A stretch of DNA of 64,000 nucleotides from Roseateles puraquae. GTDB taxonomy: Bacteria > Pseudomonadota > Gammaproteobacteria > Burkholderiales > Burkholderiaceae_C. The notes beneath the pieces were generated by a model. The model did not search any database and was not told the DNA's origin. It worked only from the letters and a program-made list of their open reading frames with translations. Each line of letters opens with the position of its first letter. Within the stretch, counting starts at the first letter, position 1. Made by a program: the position numbers and the translations under genes. Positions 59,068-64,000 of the stretch are shown piece after piece. The stretch spans positions 868,001-932,000 of the forward strand of contig NZ_NISI01000001.1 of the NCBI RefSeq assembly GCF_002205845.1. Reading direction: 5' to 3'.

Positions 59068-60207
59068 TCAGCGTGAGGCTGCAGGAGCGGCAGGCGCCAC
59101 CGGCGTGTTGGCGGTCCGCGGCGGCACATAGCGCTTGACCTTCTGGCCCGGGTTGAGCACGTGCACGCCGGCCACCACCACCTCCTGACCGGGTGTCAGG
59201 CCGCCGGCGATCACCACCTCGTTGCCCTCAGCGCCGGCCACGGTCACCGCCACCGGCTTGACCGTCATCGAGCCGCTGTCCAGCACCCACACCGACGTCT
59301 TGCCGCCCTGCTCCAGCACGGCAGACAGCGGCAACTTGATCACGCCGGCGACCTGCGGCAGCTCAAGCACCACAGTGGCCGACTGACCCGGGCTGAGCGG
59401 CAGCTTGCCGGCATCGGCCTTGACGAGGAAGGTGCGCGTGACAGGATCGGCGGCGCCGGCCACTTCGCGAAGGGTCAAGGGCGCCGTCTTGTCGCTGCCC
59501 CACAGGCGCAACTTCAGCGCGCCCGCCTGGGCGGCGGCAGCCTTCACACGGGCGACCTGATCTTCAGGCACCGAGAACACCACGTCCCGCGGGCCATCGA
59601 GCGCCACACTGACAACGGGCGTCCCGGCGGCCAGCACCTGGCCGGGGTCGGCATAGATGTTCGTGACAACGCCGGTGCCATCAGCGCGCAGTTGGGCATA
59701 GGCAGCCTGGTTGGACTGGACATCGGCCTGCGCCTTGGCCTGTTCGAGCTGCGCCTGGGCCGCCTTGAAGGCCGAATCGCGGCGCTCCAGCTCGGCCGTG
59801 CTGATGAAGCCCTGGCGCTGCAGGTCGACAAAGCGCTTGTAGTCCTGGCCGGCCTGGTCGCGGTTGGTGCGGGCGGCAGCCACGGCCGCGCTGGCAGCGG
59901 CCTCGGCGAGCTTCAGGTCTTGCGCGTCCAGCCGGGCGAGCACCTGACCCGGCTTGACGGTATCGCCGAGGTTGACATCGCGGCTCAGCAGCTTGCCGCT
60001 GACACGGAAGGACAGGCGCGATTCGATGCGCGCCCTCACCTCGGCCGCATACTCGTGGGTCGCGCTGGCATTGCTGGCTCCAACCACCTGGGTGCGCACG
60101 GCCCGCTCCGGCTCGGGCGCGGCGGGCTGCTTGCCGCAACCCGACAGCAAGGCCGGGAGCAGAGTCGCCAGCAACAGGGGCGACACGAGACGCAGAAGAT
60201 GGGGCAT
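59068..60207 (-). CDS. RND efflux periplasmic adaptor (MFP) lipoprotein
   Basis: Links the RND permease to an outer-membrane channel. The 379-residue product has a lipoprotein signal with LLSGC (Cys near 24). Lipoyl-like half-motifs RLSFRVSGKLLSRDVNLGDT and PGQVLARLDAQDL flank a coiled-coil hairpin (about 90-165), with GTGVVTNIYADPGQVLAAGT after it. The C-terminal beta domain ends in a Pro/Ala-rich tail. It heads the adaptor-permease pair and diverges from hpnC; a TetR-type palindrome lies upstream. Confidence 0.94.
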   Translation of the reverse strand: MPHLLRLVSPLLLATLLPALLSGCGKQPAAPEPERAVRTQVVGASNASATHEYAAEVRARIESRLSFRVSGKLLSRDVNLGDTVKPGQVLARLDAQDLKLAEAAASAAVAAARTNRDQAGQDYKRFVDLQRQGFISTAELERRDSAFKAAQAQLEQAKAQADVQSNQAAYAQLRADGTGVVTNIYADPGQVLAAGTPVVSVALDGPRDVVFSVPEDQVARVKAAAAQAGALKLRLWGSDKTAPLTLREVAGAADPVTRTFLVKADAGKLPLSPGQSATVVLELPQVAGVIKLPLSAVLEQGGKTSVWVLDSGSMTVKPVAVTVAGAEGNEVVIAGGLTPGQEVVVAGVHVLNPGQKVKRYVPPRTANTPVAPAAPAASR

Positions 60208-60243
60208 GCAGACCTCGGCAGGAAGGAACGGCCGGCAGAAAAT

Positions 60244-60265
60244 TTAATGACCGGCGGGTCAGTAA
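60244..60265 (-). promoter_or_regulatory. TetR-type operator-like palindrome upstream of the RND adaptor
   Basis: TTAATGACCGGCGGGTCAGTAA contains the inverted repeat TGACC-GGCG-GGTCA (60248-60261) with partly symmetric flanks. TGACCG/CGGTCA-type palindromes are common targets of TetR-family repressors beside RND pumps. It lies 37 bases before the adaptor ATG and 86 before hpnC. No tetR gene is in the window. Confidence 0.6.
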
Positions 60266-60350
60266 TGTATTCAGACCCCGTGACGACTGTCAAACGGCGT
60301 CCAATTTCGCTTTTACACCGCGGCTTTGCAAGCAGAACTTGAGAAAAAGC

Positions 60351-61175
60351 TTGAGCGTCGACCATTACGAGAACTTTCCCGTTGCTTCCGTGCTGTGCCC
60401 GCCCGCGCTGCGGCCGGCCGTGGCGGCGATCTACCACTTCGCCCGCACCGCGGACGACCTGGCCGACGAGGGCGATGCCGCCCCGGCCGAGCGCCGGCAG
60501 GCCCTGCAGGCCTACCGCGCCGACCTGCAGGCCTGCGTCGACGGCCGCCCGGTGTCACCCCGCTGGACCCGGGTGTTCGTGCCCTTGTCCCATGAGTTGC
60601 CGCGCCTGAAGCCGCGGTTGCTGCACGATCTGCTGGATGCCTTCGAGCAGGACCTGTCGCCGCCGCGCTACCGCGACCGGGCCCACCTGCTGGACTACTG
60701 CCGGCGCTCCGCCAACCCCGTGGGGCGGCTGCTGCTTGGTCTCTACGGCGTGGGCGATCCAGTTTCGCTGCAACGATCAGACGCGATCTGCTCGGCCCTG
60801 CAGCTGATCAATTTCTGGCAGGACTTCACCCGCGATGGCCCCAACGGCCGCCTCTACGTGCCACAGGACGACCTGGACCGCCATGGCGTCAGCGCCGAGG
60901 ACGTGCTCGCCTGCCGGGACAGCCCCGCAGCCCGCGCACTCATCGCCGACCTGTGCGTCTGGGCCCGCGAGCTGATGCAGCACGGCGCCCCGCTGGCGCT
61001 GACCTTGCGCGGGCGCATCGGCTGGGAGCTGCGCCTCGTGGTGCAGGGCGGGCTGCGCATCCTGGACAAGATCGAGTCTCGCGGCCACGACAGCCTGCTG
61101 CACCGCCCCGCCATCCAGGGTTCAGATGCCCCCCGGCTGCTGTGGCGCGCCCTCACAATGCGGGCCGCACCATGA
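60351..61175 (+). CDS. hpnC: Squalene synthesis protein HpnC
   Basis: With HpnD and HpnE it converts farnesyl diphosphate to squalene in bacteria that lack eukaryotic-type squalene synthase; HpnC rearranges presqualene diphosphate to hydroxysqualene. The 274-residue product starts LSVDHYENFPVASVLCPP and has Asp-rich motifs FARTADDLADEGD (near 35) and NFWQDFTRDGPNGRLYVP (near 155). The start is TTG: 60351 is preferred because it fits the family N-terminus, and 60339 (also TTG) is possible. The stop overlaps hpnD (ATGA). Confidence 0.92.
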   Translation: MSVDHYENFPVASVLCPPALRPAVAAIYHFARTADDLADEGDAAPAERRQALQAYRADLQACVDGRPVSPRWTRVFVPLSHELPRLKPRLLHDLLDAFEQDLSPPRYRDRAHLLDYCRRSANPVGRLLLGLYGVGDPVSLQRSDAICSALQLINFWQDFTRDGPNGRLYVPQDDLDRHGVSAEDVLACRDSPAARALIADLCVWARELMQHGAPLALTLRGRIGWELRLVVQGGLRILDKIESRGHDSLLHRPAIQGSDAPRLLWRALTMRAAP

Positions 61176-62017
61176 GCCCAGAGCAATACGTCCAGGAAAA
61201 AGCCGCTGCGAGCGGCTCAAGCTTCTACTACGCCTTCCTTTTCCTGCCTCCGCCCCGGCGCGCCGCCATCACCGCCTTCTACGCCTTCTGCCGCGAGGTG
61301 GACGACGTCGTGGACGAGACCCAGGACGTGGGCGTGGCTGCCACCAAGCTGGCCTGGTGGCGCAAGGAGGTGGCGGCGGCCTTTGCGGGCAATCCCAGCC
61401 ACCCGGTCATGAAGGCGCTCATGCCGCACGTTGCGGCCTATGACATCCGCGCCGAACACCTGAACGCGGTCATCGAAGGCTGCGAGATGGACCTGCAGCA
61501 GACCCGCTACCTCGACTTCCCCGGCCTGGCGCGCTATTGCCACCTGGTCGCTGGCGTGGTGGGCGAGGTGGCCAGCGGCATCTTCGGGCGTACCACGCCC
61601 GAGACCGTGGCCTATGCGCACAAGCTGGGCCTGGCGATGCAGCTGACCAACATCATCCGGGACGTCGGCGACGACGCGCGCCGCGGCCGCATCTACCTGC
61701 CGGTGAACGAGCTCCAGCAGTTCGGCGTGAAGGCCAACGAGATCCTGTTGCGCAGCAAGCCCTGGGGCTACAGCGAGCGCTTCACGGCGCTGATGAAGTT
61801 CCAGGCCGAGCGGGCCCATCAGCTCTACGACGAGGCCTTCGCGCTGCTTCCGGCCGCAGACCGCACCGCGCAGAAGCCCGGGCTGATGATGGCCAACATC
61901 TACCGCGCCCTGCTGGTGGAGATCGAGCGGGAGGACTTCCAGGTGCTGCACCAGCGCATCTCACTGACGCCGCTGCGCAAGCTGTGGATCGCGATGAAGA
62001 CCAACTGGAAGCGATGA
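61172..62017 (+). CDS. hpnD: Presqualene diphosphate synthase HpnD
   Basis: Condenses two farnesyl diphosphates to presqualene diphosphate. The 281-residue product carries both trans-isoprenyl diphosphate synthase Asp motifs: CREVDDVVDETQDVG (near 46) and QLTNIIRDVGDDARRGRIYL (near 165). GCEMDLQQTRYLDF is another family segment. Its ATG overlaps the hpnC stop and hpnE follows 34 bases later, so hpnC-hpnD-hpnE form one operon. Confidence 0.95.
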   Translation: MSPEQYVQEKAAASGSSFYYAFLFLPPPRRAAITAFYAFCREVDDVVDETQDVGVAATKLAWWRKEVAAAFAGNPSHPVMKALMPHVAAYDIRAEHLNAVIEGCEMDLQQTRYLDFPGLARYCHLVAGVVGEVASGIFGRTTPETVAYAHKLGLAMQLTNIIRDVGDDARRGRIYLPVNELQQFGVKANEILLRSKPWGYSERFTALMKFQAERAHQLYDEAFALLPAADRTAQKPGLMMANIYRALLVEIEREDFQVLHQRISLTPLRKLWIAMKTNWKR

Positions 62018-62051
62018 GCCGCACGACCTCGGCAGCATGCCGGAGTGCGGC

Positions 62052-63356
62052 ATGAAGGCAGCGGTGGTCGGCGCCGGCTGGGCCGGTCTCGCCGCAGCCG
62101 TCGAGCTGGCGGATGCGGGGCAGGACGTGACCGTCTTCGAGATGGCGCCTCAGCCCGGCGGCCGCGCGCGCAGCGTGGCCGGGCCCGACCCGACATGGCC
62201 TTACGACAACGGCCAGCACATCTTGATCGGCGCCTACCGCGACAGCCTGGCGCTGATGCAGCGCCTGGGCGTCGGTCCGCAACACGTGCTGCAGCGCCTG
62301 CCCCTGGCCCTGCCCTACCCCGGCGAGGCCGGCTTGCAACTCCCCCCGGGCTCGGCGCTCGTGAGCTTCACCCGCGGCGTGCTGGCCCACCGCGGCTGGC
62401 CGCTCGGCGCTCGGCTGGGCTTGCTCATGGCGGCGGGTGGCTGGCTGGCGCGGGGGTTCCGCTGCGCGCCGGATCTGACCGTCGCTGCGCTGTGCGCCGG
62501 CCTCCCCGCCGTCGTGCGGCGCGACCTGGTCGATCCGCTCTGCGTGGCGGCCCTGAACACACCGGCGGCCGAGGCGAGCGCGCGCGTCTTCCTGCGGGTT
62601 CTGAAGGACGCGCTCTTCAGCGGCCCCGGCAGCGCCGACCTGCTGCTGCCTCGGCGCCCGCTATCCACCTTGCTGGCCGAACCGGCAGCGGCCTGGCTCG
62701 GACCGCGCCTGCGCCTGGGGCATCGGGTTCAACAGCTGACGGCGCAGGGTCAGGTCGACGGCGAGGCCTTCGACGCTGTGGTGCTGGCCTGCACCAGCGT
62801 CGAGGCGGCACGGCTGACGGCCGAGGTCGCGCCGGCCTGGTCGGCACTGGCGGGGGCGTTCAGCTTCCAGCCCATCATCACCGTCTATCTGCACAGCCCC
62901 GGCAGCCGGCTCGCGGCACCGATGCTCGCGCTGAGGGAAGGCCCGCAGGCCCCGGCGCAGTTCGTGTTCGACCTGGGTCAGCTCGGCGGCGCACCGGGTC
63001 GGTTTGCCTTTGTCGTGAGCGGCGCGGCCGGCTGGGTGGCACGAGGTGGCTGCGGCGAAGCGGTACTGGCCCAGGCCCAAGCCGTGCTGGCTTGGGCGAC
63101 GCCGCCCGTCATCGACAAGGTGCTGATTGAAAAGCGCGCCACCTTCGCCTGCACGCCAGGCCTGGCGCGGCCGCCGGGCCGGATCGCACCGCGCCTGTGG
63201 GCCGCCGGCGACTATGTGGACGGGCCCTACCCCGCCACGCTGGAAGGCGCCGTGCGCTCGGGCCGGGCCGCCGCTCAGGGCGTCGAGGCGGAGGCTGCGG
63301 CGGCGGGCGGTGCCGCGAAAGGGGCCGCCAGCGGCTCGCCGACGAACACGCCCTGA
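62052..63356 (+). CDS. hpnE: Hydroxysqualene dehydroxylase HpnE
   Basis: FAD-dependent enzyme reducing hydroxysqualene to squalene. The 434-residue product starts MKAAVVGAGWAGLAAAVELA (dinucleotide-binding GxGxxG), then DVTVFEMAPQPGGRARS near 30, DNGQHILIGAYRDSL near 58, and the C-terminal FAD segment RLWAAGDYVDGPYPATLEGAVRSG. The ATG at 62052 has GGAG at good spacing; an ATG at 62037 is in frame but poorly supported. The last 25 residues are Ala/Gly-rich, and their codons overlap the convergent gene. Confidence 0.93.
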   Translation: MKAAVVGAGWAGLAAAVELADAGQDVTVFEMAPQPGGRARSVAGPDPTWPYDNGQHILIGAYRDSLALMQRLGVGPQHVLQRLPLALPYPGEAGLQLPPGSALVSFTRGVLAHRGWPLGARLGLLMAAGGWLARGFRCAPDLTVAALCAGLPAVVRRDLVDPLCVAALNTPAAEASARVFLRVLKDALFSGPGSADLLLPRRPLSTLLAEPAAAWLGPRLRLGHRVQQLTAQGQVDGEAFDAVVLACTSVEAARLTAEVAPAWSALAGAFSFQPIITVYLHSPGSRLAAPMLALREGPQAPAQFVFDLGQLGGAPGRFAFVVSGAAGWVARGGCGEAVLAQAQAVLAWATPPVIDKVLIEKRATFACTPGLARPPGRIAPRLWAAGDYVDGPYPATLEGAVRSGRAAAQGVEAEAAAAGGAAKGAASGSPTNTP

Positions 63357-64000
63357 GCCGGCCAGGCCACGCTGTGCCAGTAGGCCTCCAGCGCGCTGAG
63401 GCCCTGGGCATAGGCCAGCAGCAACATCTGCGGATGCGGGAACTTCTGCAGATGGTTGCAAGGCTCGCTCACGCTGCCGTAGCTGGCAGTGGCGCCGGCG
63501 TCGATCCAGTCGAGGATGTTCATCTGGCCGTCGCCGACCGGCTTGTCGAGTTGGCCGCCGAAGGAGGTCAGGTGGTCGGCCAGTGCCCCGGGCAGCCATT
63601 CACCGCCCAGCGGTGAAGGCACCCGCGCCAGACCGGTTTCGTAGACCAGGATGCGTCGCATCGGCGGCAGGCTGTCGCTGTGCACCCGCGCCACCTCCAG
63701 AGCCGGCACGCCCGGCACGGGGCCAGCGGGCGGGAAGAGTCGTTCCCGTACGTTGCGGGTGGTGTCGGGCGTAGCGGCGAAGTAGGCCCGGGCCGGCGTG
63801 GGCAGGGGCGTGGCCAGCGTGTGGTCGGAGGCGATGCCACGCTCGATCAAGGCCAGCGCCGCAGGTACTGAACGGGCCGCGATCTGCATCGTGGGCCGAA
63901 CACCCAGCACCAGCCAGGGCCGGGCGCCGAAGTACTGGGTGTAGGGGCTGACCTTGGTCGCGGCACAACTGTTGGCGCACACCTGCGGCTGCAGGCCGAT
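63275..64000 (-). CDS. TIGR03790-family protein, N-terminus outside window
   Basis: The open frame runs off the right edge, and 241 C-terminal residues are visible. The segment ILDWIDAGATASYGSVSEPCNHLQKFPHPQ, followed by GLSALEAYWHSVAWPAQGVFVGEPLAAPF, fits my memory of the TIGR03790 family, an uncharacterised single-copy family in scattered bacteria. A CxxxC (CANSC) lies near the visible start. It ends in an Ala/Pro-rich tail and overlaps the convergent hpnE by 82 bases. Function unknown. Confidence 0.75.
   Translation of the reverse strand: MGLQPQVCANSCAATKVSPYTQYFGARPWLVLGVRPTMQIAARSVPAALALIERGIASDHTLATPLPTPARAYFAATPDTTRNVRERLFPPAGPVPGVPALEVARVHSDSLPPMRRILVYETGLARVPSPLGGEWLPGALADHLTSFGGQLDKPVGDGQMNILDWIDAGATASYGSVSEPCNHLQKFPHPQMLLLAYAQGLSALEAYWHSVAWPAQGVFVGEPLAAPFAAPPAAAASASTP

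Noticed and set aside
56000-60207. HpnN-type hopanoid transporter (RND neighbour of hpnCDE)
   Set aside because: The permease is a full AcrB-like protein with a separate MFP adaptor and is divergent from hpnCDE. HpnN proteins belong to a different RND branch without an adaptor.

Overview
This 64 kb window is high-GC chromosomal DNA of a betaproteobacterium, almost certainly order Burkholderiales. The Roseateles / Mitsuaria / Rubrivivax / Leptothrix neighbourhood is my best guess, from gene order and protein character rather than a database match. It is mostly core genome: no insertion sequence, prophage, CRISPR array, rRNA operon or toxin-antitoxin pair was seen.

Layout. (1) 1-19.5 kb, nearly all on the minus strand: scpB-rluB, then ndk-rlmN-pilW-rodZ-ispG-hisS-(yfgM-like)-bamB-der-hfq-hflX-hflK-hflC-DUF2065-hisZ-purA. 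Many junctions are 4-base stop/start overlaps. rluD (minus) and bamD (plus) diverge at 19.5 kb. (2) 20-25 kb: a YoaA/DinG-type helicase with a small DUF465 gene, a PP2C-type phosphatase, and a secreted coiled-coil protein coupled to zapE. (3) 25-31 kb: the 2-oxoglutarate dehydrogenase operon sucA-sucB-lpdA, ending in an unusual CACAGAG-repeat terminator. (4) 31-43 kb, the most accessory part: a 2OG-Fe(II) oxygenase, a cysteine-rich mini-protein, two tandem family-5 solute-binding proteins without a transporter, a divergent UvrD-like helicase, a TRIC-type channel, a secreted GH64 beta-1,3-glucanase behind LacI-type palindromes, and a MerR regulator diverging from a Zn/Cd/Pb P-type ATPase with a textbook 19-bp-spacer promoter. 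(5) 43-48 kb: nitronate monooxygenase, acyl-CoA dehydrogenase and etfBA. (6) 48-56 kb: murI, a five-tRNA cluster (Gly, Cys, Gly, Gly, Leu in transcription order), and tRNA-Leu(UAG)-tig-clpP-clpX-lon, the protein quality-control locus. (7) 56-64 kb: an RND efflux pump (adaptor plus permease) diverging from the squalene genes hpnC-hpnD-hpnE, followed by a convergent, overlapping TIGR03790-type gene that runs off the window.

How it works together: the left third couples nucleotide supply (ndk, purA), histidine (hisZ, hisS), isoprenoid (ispG) and envelope or ribosome assembly (bamB, bamD, rodZ, der, rluB, rluD, rlmN) with RNA and protease regulation (hfq, hflX, hflKC). The middle supplies central and fatty-acid-type oxidation (odh complex, acyl-CoA dehydrogenase with ETF). 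The right third handles proteolysis, export and hopanoid precursor synthesis. I found no convincing wholly new system. The best leads are the regulatory sites (LacI-type, ZntR-type, TetR-type, LiuR-like), the CBM56 / beta-gamma-crystallin / GH64 protein, the helicase with a degenerate P-loop, the orphan binding-protein pair, and the hpnE / TIGR03790 3' overlap. Function calls rest on motif recognition by eye, and no search was run.
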